A stretch of 40,809 nucleotides of DNA from positions 1 to 40,809 of the forward strand of contig URTF01000010.1 of the NCBI GenBank assembly GCA_900550695.1. The letters run 5' to 3'. Positions 24,237 through 32,118 of this stretch are shown here, in pieces. The DNA comes from an uncultured Ruminococcus sp. Lineage in GTDB: Bacteria; Bacillota; Clostridia; Oscillospirales; Ruminococcaceae. The notes under the pieces are model-generated. The model was not told the origin of the DNA and ran no database searches. It was given only the letters and a program-made list of their open reading frames with translations. The position numbers and the translations under genes are program-made. Every line of letters starts with the position of its first letter. Position 1 is the stretch's first letter.

Positions 24237-25514
24237 TTGAAGATCAGTTATAAACGTGAAAAAATAGCGGACGGGATACATTTTAATTCTATCCGCAACC
24301 CAAGCCTTAAAACAAATAGTATCGTTGTGAACCTTATATCTCCGCTCTCCGAAGATACAGCTTCACTCAATGCCTCTGCATCATACATTCTTACCGATAG
24401 CAGCAGAGAATATCCATCGCTTGTTGCAATCAGTCAGAAACTTGAAGAGCTATACGGTGCAGGACTCAAAGGCTATGTCTCCCGTATAGGTGATAATCAG
24501 TCCGTTGCGATAAGCAGTTCATGCATAAATGATCGTTATACCTTTGACAAGGAAAACATCACGGAAGAGCTTGCAAGAGTTACTCTCGGCTGTATTCTTG
24601 AACCTAATCTTGATGAGAACGGATTTTATGCTCCCGATTTTGCTCTTAAAAAGCAGGAGCTTCTTGATGATATCGATGCGGTCATCAACGAAAAGCGTTC
24701 TTATGCTCTCCAGCGTGCAGGAAAGATCATTTACAGATGCGAACCTGCCGCAGTATCGGTAAAGGGCGAGCGTGAAAGCGCAGAAAAGATCACGGCTGCC
24801 ACTGCTTATGAGCAGTATAAAAAGCTTCTCAAAACCGCACAGATCGAAGTTTTCTTTGTCGGTGCAGATGAACCGAACGGCATAAAGAATTCTATATGCG
24901 AAAGCTTTGCAAAGCTTGACCGTGAATATAAAGGCGATGTCAAAACCAAATATTCCGCTGTTAAGACATCTCCCGAGGAGTTCACAGATGAACTGGATGT
25001 TGCTCAGTGCAAAATGGTTCTTGCATTTAAATCGAATTGTACAAACCGCTGCGCTTTGATCCTTATGAATGCTATTTTTGGTGCAACGCCGTTCTCGAAG
25101 CTTTTCCTTAACGTTCGTGAAAAAATGAGCCTTTGCTATTACTGCTCGTCGAATTATAACGATATGAAAGGCGTTATGACCGTTGACAGCGGTGTTGAAA
25201 AAGCAAATATTGAAAAAGCCAAGGCTGAAATTATCCGTCAGTTCGAGCTTATGCAGAAGGGTGAGTTCGACGAAAAGGAGATAAACGAAGCACGTCTTGC
25301 TGTTATCAACGGCTTACGAGGCGTAAATGACAGCGCAACAACACTTGTAAGCTGGTATATGTCTCAGATCTTCCTCGGCACGGAGCGTTCCCCCGAAGAT
25401 GAAATAGAACTTCTTGAAAAGGTAACGAAAGAGGATATCGTTGAAACTGCGAAGTCGTTTAGACTTGACACAGTTTATGTCCTCAAGGGAAAGGAGAGTG
25501 CTGAAAATGAATAA
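24237..25514 (+). CDS. ymfF: M16-like peptidase subunit YmfF
   Basis: This is the catalytically dead-looking half of a paired M16 peptidase; in Bacillus YmfF and YmfH have been associated with the 5-aminopentanol modification of EF-P. The 425-residue product matches the length of Bacillus YmfF (about 426). The place of the zinc motif HxxEH is taken by a sequence around 46-56 (NASASYILTDS) with no His pair. The second-domain motif with VREKMSLCYY (near 300) is kept. TTG 24237, 9 bases after GGAG, is favoured over a longer ATG 24171 start, which lacks a spaced ribosome site. It overlaps ymfH by 8 bases. Confidence 0.88.
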   Translation: MKISYKREKIADGIHFNSIRNPSLKTNSIVVNLISPLSEDTASLNASASYILTDSSREYPSLVAISQKLEELYGAGLKGYVSRIGDNQSVAISSSCINDRYTFDKENITEELARVTLGCILEPNLDENGFYAPDFALKKQELLDDIDAVINEKRSYALQRAGKIIYRCEPAAVSVKGERESAEKITAATAYEQYKKLLKTAQIEVFFVGADEPNGIKNSICESFAKLDREYKGDVKTKYSAVKTSPEEFTDELDVAQCKMVLAFKSNCTNRCALILMNAIFGATPFSKLFLNVREKMSLCYYCSSNYNDMKGVMTVDSGVEKANIEKAKAEIIRQFELMQKGEFDEKEINEARLAVINGLRGVNDSATTLVSWYMSQIFLGTERSPEDEIELLEKVTKEDIVETAKSFRLDTVYVLKGKESAENE

Positions 25515-26799
25515 GGAAGTCATCAAAAACGCCCGCACAGGTGAAGAATATACTCTTATCAAGCACCCGACAGGACTTGATATCTATATTTGGAAAATGG
25601 AAAATTTCAGCACGACACATGCTCTTTTCGGAACAAAGTACGGCTCTATCAACACGAAATTCAAGACAAAGAACGATCCTGATTTCATAACCGTTCCGAA
25701 CGGTATTGCTCATTATCTTGAACACAAGCTTTTTGAAAATGAGGACTGCGATGTTTTCAGCCTTTATGCTAAAACGGGTGCTGCTGCGAATGCTTATACC
25801 TCGTTCGACAGAACCTGCTATCTGTTTACAGCTACAAGCAATGTTTATGAATCGCTCAAAATACTTCTCGACTTTGTACAGTCGCCTTATTTCACGGAGG
25901 AGACCGTCCGCAAGGAGCAGGGCATCATCGGTCAGGAAATAAGAATGTATGACGATAATGCAGGCTGGAGAGTTTTCTTCAATATGCTTCAGGGAATGTA
26001 TCATAATCATCCCGTAAAGATCGACATTGCAGGAACAGTCGAGAGCATCGCACAGATAAATGCAGACCTGCTTTACAAGTGCTATTATACTTTCTACAAC
26101 CTCAACAATATGGTGCTTTCGATAGCGGGAAATGTTGACGTTGACAAGGTTCTTGAAGTTTGCAACAAGTGCCTTAAGCAGAATGAAAATATCGAGCTTG
26201 AAACTGCATTTGAGGACGAACCCGACAGCGTTTGCGAAAAGGAAGTCGTTCAGAAGCTTGAAATTGCAATGCCTATGTTCAATATTGGTTTCAAGGCAAA
26301 GCCTGAAAGCGGTCTTGCTGCACTCAAAGCAGAGATAGAAACAAACTTTGTTCTCTCACTCATCGCAAATGAAAGCTCGGAATTCTATAAAAAGCTTTAT
26401 GACGAGGGAATAATCAACTCAACATTTTACAGTGAAGTATTCAGCGGTGATGGATATTTTTGCTCGATATTCGGCGGTGAATCCCGTGACCCACGCCTTG
26501 TTCGTGATAAGATCGTTGAGGAGGTTGAGCGTTGCAAGCGTGAGGGACTTGACAAAAAACGTTTTGACACTATCAAAAAAGCATATTACGGTTCGCTTAT
26601 CAATGGACTTGGAAATGCAGAAAATCTTGCAACGATAATGCTCAACAATGGTATGGAGGGGCTTTCCGCATTCGACAGGATCGAAACAGTTGCAAACTGC
26701 ACATTTGAGGACGTTACAAAACGCCTTATGACACAGTTCAACACGGAAAATGTTACTCTGTCGATAATTGATCCCGTAAACGGCAGGGAGGATAAGTAA
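25507..26799 (+). CDS. ymfH: M16 zinc peptidase YmfH
   Basis: This is the active partner of the M16 pair. The 430-residue product has the inverted zinc motif HYLEH (His69, Glu72, His73) and the distal glutamate in IGQEIRMY (Glu144), at the usual distance of about 75 residues. The stretch AAANAYTSFDRTCYLF (about 92-107) is also characteristic. ATG 25507 overlaps the ymfF stop (ATGAATAA), with AAAGGAG upstream. Its stop overlaps the lgt start (TAATG). An active/inactive M16 pair normally forms a clam-shell dimer, so the two should act as one enzyme. The substrate here is unknown. Confidence 0.9.
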   Translation: MNKEVIKNARTGEEYTLIKHPTGLDIYIWKMENFSTTHALFGTKYGSINTKFKTKNDPDFITVPNGIAHYLEHKLFENEDCDVFSLYAKTGAAANAYTSFDRTCYLFTATSNVYESLKILLDFVQSPYFTEETVRKEQGIIGQEIRMYDDNAGWRVFFNMLQGMYHNHPVKIDIAGTVESIAQINADLLYKCYYTFYNLNNMVLSIAGNVDVDKVLEVCNKCLKQNENIELETAFEDEPDSVCEKEVVQKLEIAMPMFNIGFKAKPESGLAALKAEIETNFVLSLIANESSEFYKKLYDEGIINSTFYSEVFSGDGYFCSIFGGESRDPRLVRDKIVEEVERCKREGLDKKRFDTIKKAYYGSLINGLGNAENLATIMLNNGMEGLSAFDRIETVANCTFEDVTKRLMTQFNTENVTLSIIDPVNGREDK

Positions 26800-27851
26800 T
26801 GACTAACGCAGAATGGAACACCCTCTCGTTTCCGAAGCTTGGTATTGAACTGCCCGTTTACAGCACCGCTTTTACTGTTTTCGGTATTGAAGTAAAGTGG
26901 TATGGAATAATGATCGGACTGGGACTTTTGCTTGCAGTGATCTATTGTTTCAGACGAATGAAAGATGCAGGCATTGATTCCGACAAAGCAACGGACGCAG
27001 TATTCGGCGGATTTATCGGCGCTATAATCGGCGCTCGCCTTTACTATGTTTTTATGATGTGGGACGAATACAAGGGCGATATCAAAGCTATTTTTTCGGT
27101 AAGGGACGGCGGACTTGCTATTTACGGCGGACTTATCGGTGCGCTCCTTGTCGGATTGATAATCGCAAAGATAAAGAAAGTAAAGCTTCTTCCGCTGCTT
27201 GACCTTGCAGGAATGGGATTCCTTATCGGTCAGACATTCGGACGCTGGGGAAATTTCTTCAATCACGAATGTTTCGGAAGCAACACAACTCTTCCGTGGG
27301 GAATGACAAGCCCGAGGATAGCGGCGGCACTCAAAGCCAATGCAGACAGCATTTACAGCTCAACGGGCGTAACCGTAGACCCGACTATGCCCGTTCACCC
27401 TTGCTTTTTTTATGAATCATTGTGGTGTCTTATCGGCTTTCTGATACTTCATTTCTATTATAAGCACAGAAAGTTTGACGGTGAAATTTTCGCAATGTAT
27501 GTTTTCTGGTACGGACTCGGAAGATTCTTCATCGAGGGTCTGCGCACAGACAGCCTTATGGTCGGACATCTCAGAATTTCCCAGTTTGTTGCGGCTGTAA
27601 GCGTCATAGCGGCATTGATCGTTATTATCGCCGCACGTTCAAAGATAAAACAGAACGGCGGCTGCACACTGTATAAGGATACCGAAGAATCAAAGGCTAT
27701 CCTTGCCGAAGCAGAGCGCAGAAATGCCGAATATGATAAAAAGCGCACCGAAAAGAAACACAGAAAAGAAGCATCAGAGGAAAAGCTTGACCCCAAAGAC
27801 AGATTGACTGATGATGAAACGGAGGATAACGAAAATGGCAAAGATAATTGA
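26799..27851 (+). CDS. lgt: Prolipoprotein diacylglyceryl transferase
   Basis: Lgt transfers diacylglycerol from phosphatidylglycerol to the lipobox cysteine of prelipoproteins in the membrane. The 350-residue product has about seven hydrophobic segments and the signature GRWGNFFNHECFG (148-160; Arg149 corresponds to the essential Arg of the family). A conserved stretch near 236-250 (YGLGRFFIEGLRTD) is also present. About 60 C-terminal residues form a charged Lys/Glu-rich cytoplasmic tail beyond the usual length. It starts in the TAATG overlap with ymfH. The xyloglucanase at 33422 is a candidate substrate in the same window. Confidence 0.95.
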   Translation: MTNAEWNTLSFPKLGIELPVYSTAFTVFGIEVKWYGIMIGLGLLLAVIYCFRRMKDAGIDSDKATDAVFGGFIGAIIGARLYYVFMMWDEYKGDIKAIFSVRDGGLAIYGGLIGALLVGLIIAKIKKVKLLPLLDLAGMGFLIGQTFGRWGNFFNHECFGSNTTLPWGMTSPRIAAALKANADSIYSSTGVTVDPTMPVHPCFFYESLWCLIGFLILHFYYKHRKFDGEIFAMYVFWYGLGRFFIEGLRTDSLMVGHLRISQFVAAVSVIAALIVIIAARSKIKQNGGCTLYKDTEESKAILAEAERRNAEYDKKRTEKKHRKEASEEKLDPKDRLTDDETEDNENGKDN

Positions 27852-28689
27852 CGGAAAAGCAATTTCCGCAGCAGTAAAGGAACAGGTCAGAGTTGAAACC
27901 GAACAGCTTAAAGAAAAGGGCATCAGCGTTGGACTGGCTGTAGTTATCGTTGGAAACAACCCTGCTTCAAGAGTATATGTAAACAATAAGAAAAAAGCCT
28001 GCGAGGTCGTAGGCTTTGAATCGTTCGAGTACGCTCTTCCCGAGGAAACAACGCAGGAAGAACTTATTGAGCTTGTAAAGAAGCTTAATGCCGATGAAAA
28101 GGTAAACGGGATCCTTGTTCAGCTTCCTCTTCCTAAGCATATTGACGAAACCGCAGTAATAAACACTATCGTTCCCGAAAAGGACGTGGACGCTTTCCAC
28201 CCCGAGAATGTCGGACACATTATGATCGGCGACTATAAGTTTCTGCCGTGTACACCTGCCGGCGTTATTGAAATGCTCGATCAAAGCGGTATTTCCGTTG
28301 ACGGAAAGAACTGTGTTGTTATCGGCAGAAGCAATATCGTAGGCAAGCCTATGTCGATGCTTCTTCTGAAGAAAAACGGAACAGTCACTATCTGTCACTC
28401 ACATACAAAGAACCTTGCTGAAATATGCAGAACAGCCGATATCCTCGTTGCGGCTGTCGGAAAGGCAAACTTTGTTACCGCTGATATGATAAAAGAGGGC
28501 GCAGTTGTTATCGACGTTGGCATGAACCGACTTGACAACGGCAAGCTCTGCGGAGATGTTGATTACAATGATTGTTTTGATAAGGCAGGTTACATAACAC
28601 CTGTTCCGGGCGGCGTTGGTCCGATGACTATTGCAATGCTTATGAAAAACACACTCACTTCCGCAAAAAAGAAAAATGGCATTGAATAA
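27835..28689 (+). CDS. folD: Methylenetetrahydrofolate dehydrogenase/cyclohydrolase
   Basis: This bifunctional enzyme interconverts 5,10-methylene-, methenyl- and 10-formyl-tetrahydrofolate using NADP. The 284-residue product has YVNNKKKAC with Tyr48 and Lys52 (catalytic pair), VQLPLPKH (about 101-108), the cofactor loop VIGRSNIVGKP (about 162-172) and the PVPGGVGPMT signature near 259-268. ATG 27835, 9 bases after GGAGG (27821-27825), is inside the last 17 bases of lgt. It would supply the formyl donor for Fmt. A terminator-like hairpin follows directly. Confidence 0.97.
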   Translation: MAKIIDGKAISAAVKEQVRVETEQLKEKGISVGLAVVIVGNNPASRVYVNNKKKACEVVGFESFEYALPEETTQEELIELVKKLNADEKVNGILVQLPLPKHIDETAVINTIVPEKDVDAFHPENVGHIMIGDYKFLPCTPAGVIEMLDQSGISVDGKNCVVIGRSNIVGKPMSMLLLKKNGTVTICHSHTKNLAEICRTADILVAAVGKANFVTADMIKEGAVVIDVGMNRLDNGKLCGDVDYNDCFDKAGYITPVPGGVGPMTIAMLMKNTLTSAKKKNGIE

Positions 28690-28696
28690 AATAATA

Positions 28697-28734
28697 CCTC
28701 CCTTGGCAAAAATATTGTCAAGGGAGGATTTTTT
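28697..28734 (+). terminator. Terminator-like hairpin that also covers the PBP ribosome site
   Basis: CCTCCCTTG (28697-28705), a 13-base loop with a possible inner CAA/TTG pair, and CAAGGGAGG (28719-28727) form a perfect 9-bp stem followed by ATTTTTT, then directly the ATG of the next gene. The 3' arm GGGAGG is the only good Shine-Dalgarno for that gene. One element can thus end folD transcription and hide the site needed to translate the transpeptidase. Confidence 0.8.
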
Positions 28735-30327
28735 ATGCAAAGAAAAATTACAGCGGTGAACTATGCCGCTTTTTTTACAGCTCTATTTCTTATTATAAGA
28801 ATTGCAGTTATAGATAATGACACCAAAGTCCTTGAAGCGGCAACGGGCAGGGGAAGATATGTCCTTTCGGATATGTGTGAATACGCATCAATATACGACA
28901 GAAACGCTCAAAGACTGAATAATCGAAGCGTTGAGTATGTCGCTGTTCTTGATCCACATAATGTTAATTCACTTAATGCAGCGAAGTATGCCTGTTATTC
29001 GGAAGAGTTTCATAACGGAATGTCGGGAAATCTTCCTTTTTTCTGCAAAGTGACTTCGGAAAATATACAAAACGTTGTTGTTTTTCGCAGATATATTCGG
29101 ACGGAAAGCTCGCAGCCTGCACGGCATCTGGTGGGATACACTTCGGACGGAAAGGGCGTTTGCGGAATTGAGCTCGCTTATGATGATTTTCTTCATGAGA
29201 ATTATACGGAGAACCGAGCGATATTCAGCGTTGATGCAATGGGCTCAGTGCTTGAGGGAATGGTTTCCGAAAAGACTATCCCTAAAGAAATGGAAAGCGG
29301 AGTAATAACAACGCTTGATATCGATATTCAGACAATAACCGAAAATGCTTTCCGAAAATCGGGATATAAGAAGGGTGCGGCAGTAGTTATGGATATAAAA
29401 AGCGGTGATATCCTCGCCTGCGCCAGCTTTCCCGAATTTGATCCGCAGGATCTTGCAGCAAGTCTTGAAAATGAGGATTCTCCGTTCATAAATCGGGCGT
29501 TTTCCGCATACAGTGTTGGTTCGATCTTCAAGCTTGTGACGGCTTCGGCGGCGCTCGAGTCGGGAATAAGCGAGGACTTTTCCTATACCTGCGATGGCTC
29601 GATAGATATTGACGGTCAGGTCTTTAACTGTCATAAATGGGGCGGTCACGGCGAAATTTCAATGGAAGAAGCAATGGTAAGCTCCTGCAATCCTTACTTT
29701 ATAGCTTTGAGCGAAACACTGTCACCGAAAATTCTTCATGACACAGCAAAAAAGCTTGGCTTCGGTGAAGGCTCTGAATTTGCAGACGGAATATATTCCA
29801 AAAGCGGATATCTTCCCTCGGAGCGTGAGCTTTCTGTCAAAGCGGAAAAGGGAAATTTCTCATTCGGACAGGGAAAGCTTACTGCAACGCCTTTACAGAT
29901 ATGCCGTCTTACCTGTGCGATAGCAAACAACGGGATAATGCCGCAGACAAGGCTCATCAATTCGCTTCGTGATGAAAACGGGAACGAAACAGGAGTTGAT
30001 CCAACAAAAAGCGAGCGTGTAATGTCCTGCCTTACTGCGCAAAAGCTGAAAAGATATATGGTGGAAGTCGTGAACGCTCAAAACTCCTATTCACGCTCGG
30101 AACTGGTTAGCTGTGCGGGAAAAACCTCGACCGCTCAGACAGGAAAATACGATCGGAACGGCAGGGAAAGCCTTAACTGCTGGTTCACAGGATTTTTCCC
30201 GACATCTTCGCCGCAGTATGCTGTAACGATACTCGTTGAGGACGGAATTTCGGGAAATGTGACCTGCGGTACTTTATTTAAAAATATAGCAGAGAATATC
30301 TGCAACACAAAAAGCCGACAGAATTAG
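28735..30327 (+). CDS. Penicillin-binding transpeptidase (class B PBP-like)
   Basis: This is a membrane-anchored D,D-transpeptidase for wall cross-linking. The 530-residue product has one N-terminal membrane helix (about 9-26), a short dimerisation-like domain, and a transpeptidase domain with SIFK (263-266) and SCN (317-319). The third motif is GKTSTAQTG: KTS at 463-465 in place of KTG. It is shorter than PBP2 or FtsI and lacks PASTA repeats, resembling small SpoVD/PbpA-like class B proteins. Its only ribosome site is in the hairpin upstream. The TAG stop lies in the loop of the hairpin at 30312-30339. A spore-specific or elongation role cannot be chosen from sequence. Confidence 0.88.
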   Translation: MQRKITAVNYAAFFTALFLIIRIAVIDNDTKVLEAATGRGRYVLSDMCEYASIYDRNAQRLNNRSVEYVAVLDPHNVNSLNAAKYACYSEEFHNGMSGNLPFFCKVTSENIQNVVVFRRYIRTESSQPARHLVGYTSDGKGVCGIELAYDDFLHENYTENRAIFSVDAMGSVLEGMVSEKTIPKEMESGVITTLDIDIQTITENAFRKSGYKKGAAVVMDIKSGDILACASFPEFDPQDLAASLENEDSPFINRAFSAYSVGSIFKLVTASAALESGISEDFSYTCDGSIDIDGQVFNCHKWGGHGEISMEEAMVSSCNPYFIALSETLSPKILHDTAKKLGFGEGSEFADGIYSKSGYLPSERELSVKAEKGNFSFGQGKLTATPLQICRLTCAIANNGIMPQTRLINSLRDENGNETGVDPTKSERVMSCLTAQKLKRYMVEVVNAQNSYSRSELVSCAGKTSTAQTGKYDRNGRESLNCWFTGFFPTSSPQYAVTILVEDGISGNVTCGTLFKNIAENICNTKSRQN

Positions 30328-30339
30328 TTCTGTCGGCTT
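30305..30339 (-). terminator. Terminator shared at the end of convergent genes
   Basis: AAGCCGACAGAA (30312-30323), loop TTAG, TTCTGTCGGCTT (30328-30339) is a perfect 12-bp stem. Read leftward it is followed by TTTTTGTG, making it a good terminator for the small minus-strand gene. Read rightward it is followed only by AAATATT, so it would be a weaker terminator for the transpeptidase gene, whose stop codon lies in the loop. Confidence 0.8.
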
Positions 30340-30354
30340 AAATATTCCGGAAAA

Positions 30355-30564
30355 TCAATCTTCGTCAAAATTGCCGGGGATATTGAGCTGCTTTACAGGG
30401 ATTCTCTTGAGCGGAGAATACAGATACTTGTTGCATGATGAAGTACCATCAACAAGTCCGCGCTTTTCACAGAGGACTTTTCCGCCGTCCTTTGCTCTTG
30501 TGCCGTATGTACAATATTCACAGCGAGGAGGAATATTGTTACCGAAGTATTTCTTTTTTGCCAT
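30355..30564 (-). CDS. Small four-cysteine conserved protein
   Basis: This 69-residue basic protein has Cys15, Cys18, Cys32 and Cys44 in the pattern CEYC, LCEKRG and SSCNKYLYSPLKRIP. The spacing suggests a small zinc-ribbon-like fold. Similar small proteins with a CxxC plus a C-terminal Y-P-L-K-R element are, as I recall, widespread in Clostridia, with no known function. It begins 37 bases after ylbJ on the same strand and ends before a shared terminator, so the two are likely co-transcribed. The ATG is chosen by the AAAGGAA about 12 bases upstream and the clean MAKKKYFG start. Confidence 0.8.
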   Translation of the reverse strand: MAKKKYFGNNIPPRCEYCTYGTRAKDGGKVLCEKRGLVDGTSSCNKYLYSPLKRIPVKQLNIPGNFDED

Positions 30565-30601
30565 TGAGAATCATTTCCTTTCGAGAGTTCTGAATACATT
30601 T

Positions 30602-31705
30602 TCAATTATTTTTATTATAGCATATTTTTTCTTTGTTTTCTATAAAATTTTTTGATAACAATAAAATTGTCATAATTAACAAAAACAAGCTCGGAATTGG
30701 TGGGTTTTGACGAATACTTACATCATTTAAAATAGAAACTTGTGTATAATTTGAGATATCAAAGATTAATATTAATATTTTACAATAAAAATATGATAAA
30801 ATCATTGTGATAATACGGCATAATAAAAAACAATGTGTTGACAATTCTCCTTTAACGATGCTTTCGGTCTGAAATATAACGCAAAGTCCTCCGAATGACA
30901 GTAGTGCGGTAACGATCGGCAGAAAAGAAATGTCGGACGGGAGCATGGAAATGTTGCTTATTTCAAGCATCGAACGGAGAAATATCCTGCATATTTCAGG
31001 AGAAATATTTGTTATGGATGAAATTGACTGCGAAAAGAGATCAATTATTCCCGAGGCTTCAAGAACGGCGAGAAGTGAAGCGAAAAACAAGATAGCTGCG
31101 CATATTTTAGCAATTCCGATACCGCCCGAATTTATCGATGAAAGAAAATCATCGAGTTTGAAATCAAGCCGCCGTCCAATTGTATTTTTCTGCGGCATCG
31201 GCGAACGCAGACCGCATAAAAACATTGCAGTCATATTTGCAATGAATACACTTGCAAATATGATCATTCCAACAGAGGTGCTGTTATATATCTTCATTCC
31301 TGCCGCTCCTATGAAAAAAGCAGGACCGCCCATATAGCAGAAGCCGAGCATTTTTTCGGCTGTGTTCTTATCGATGTTTCCGCTTTCGTATAAGTTCATA
31401 AGAAGCTTTGCACCAACAGGATATCCTCCGACCGAGCTTATGAGAAATATTGAAAAAAGGTCTGCTCTAAGATGAAAAACATGTCTTGAAACAGGTGAAA
31501 ACGGCAAGCTTAATTTATAGTAAAGTCCCGAGGAGATGATTATCCCCGAGGCTGTCATAAACGGAAAAAGGGACGGAACGATAACGTTCACACACACTGT
31601 TATTGACGATATAATGCCCTCAGAAACTGCTTTATTGAAATACAGCAGAGCTGCTGAGTATGCTATTACGGCAGCGGCGATAGCTATTCCCGATAATTTT
31701 TTCAT
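30602..31705 (-). CDS. ylbJ: Sporulation integral membrane protein YlbJ
   Basis: YlbJ is a polytopic membrane protein required for spore cortex formation in Bacillus, related to nucleoside-transporter gate domains. The 367-residue product has about eight hydrophobic segments, the characteristic SSVGGYPVGAKL (about 90-101) and CYMGGPAFFIGA (about 122-133) repeats. ATG 31705 is 9 bases after AAAGGA; the GTG 31711 in the same frame is only 3 bases from it. The C-terminal part (about 270-365) is less conserved. A good match to a mother-cell sigma-E promoter lies upstream. The neighbouring divergent yqfC-yqfD pair is also sporulation-related. Confidence 0.9.
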   Translation of the reverse strand: MKKLSGIAIAAAVIAYSAALLYFNKAVSEGIISSITVCVNVIVPSLFPFMTASGIIISSGLYYKLSLPFSPVSRHVFHLRADLFSIFLISSVGGYPVGAKLLMNLYESGNIDKNTAEKMLGFCYMGGPAFFIGAAGMKIYNSTSVGMIIFASVFIANMTAMFLCGLRSPMPQKNTIGRRLDFKLDDFLSSINSGGIGIAKICAAILFFASLLAVLEASGIIDLFSQSISSITNISPEICRIFLRSMLEISNISMLPSDISFLPIVTALLSFGGLCVIFQTESIVKGELSTHCFLLCRIITMILSYFYCKILILIFDISNYTQVSILNDVSIRQNPPIPSLFLLIMTILLLSKNFIENKEKICYNKNN

Positions 31706-31750
31706 CTTCACAAGTCCTTTCGCTGTTTTTGGAAAACTGTTCCGCTAAAA

Positions 31751-31780
31751 AGTATATGTGCGTTTTTCTGTTAATATAAT
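31751..31780. promoter_or_regulatory. Candidate divergent sigma-E (sporulation) promoters
   Basis: On the minus strand, TTATATT (31773-31779), 14 bases and CATATACT (31751-31758) differ by one base each from the Bacillus sigma-E boxes (KMATATT, CATACANT). On the plus strand the same A/T-rich boxes give GTATATG (31752-31758), 14 bases and AATATAAT (31773-31780), a weaker match. The first would serve ylbJ and the second yqfC, with 5' leaders of roughly 40 and 26 bases. Confidence 0.5.
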
Positions 31781-31812
31781 TAAGAAAGACAAGTGATTCG
31801 GAGGAATGTGCA

Positions 31813-32082
31813 GTGCTTGTAAAAGCGAAAAAAATGTACAGCTCGCTTACGGCAAAGTTTATCAAAAAGCGGCTTTATCTTAATACATATATGAATCTTA
31901 CCGATAATACTCACCTTGAAATCGAGAACTGCAAGCGGATAATCGAACTGAACGATGTTTATGTTCGTCTGAAAACATCAACTGTCACGCTTCAGGTATG
32001 GGGCGAAGACCTGCGGATATCCGATTTTAATACAGCAGGAGTGGTCATTGACGGGAAAATCTCTTCGATTGAATTTGAATAA
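31813..32082 (+). CDS. yqfC: Sporulation protein YqfC (YabP/YqfC family)
   Basis: This 89-residue protein belongs to the YabP/YqfC sporulation family. It has the conserved C-terminal fold with HLEIENCKRIIELNDVYVRL (about 35-54) and TVTLQVWGEDLRI (about 57-69). GTG 31813 lies 8 bases after GGAGG (31800-31804). It precedes yqfD by 36 bases, the same pairing as in Bacillus, where the genes are expressed under mother-cell sigma-E. The molecular role is not known. Confidence 0.9.
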   Translation: MLVKAKKMYSSLTAKFIKKRLYLNTYMNLTDNTHLEIENCKRIIELNDVYVRLKTSTVTLQVWGEDLRISDFNTAGVVIDGKISSIEFE

Positions 32083-32118
32083 GAGGGGAGGACTGCGCTT
32101 TTCTCTGCGCATATTCTT

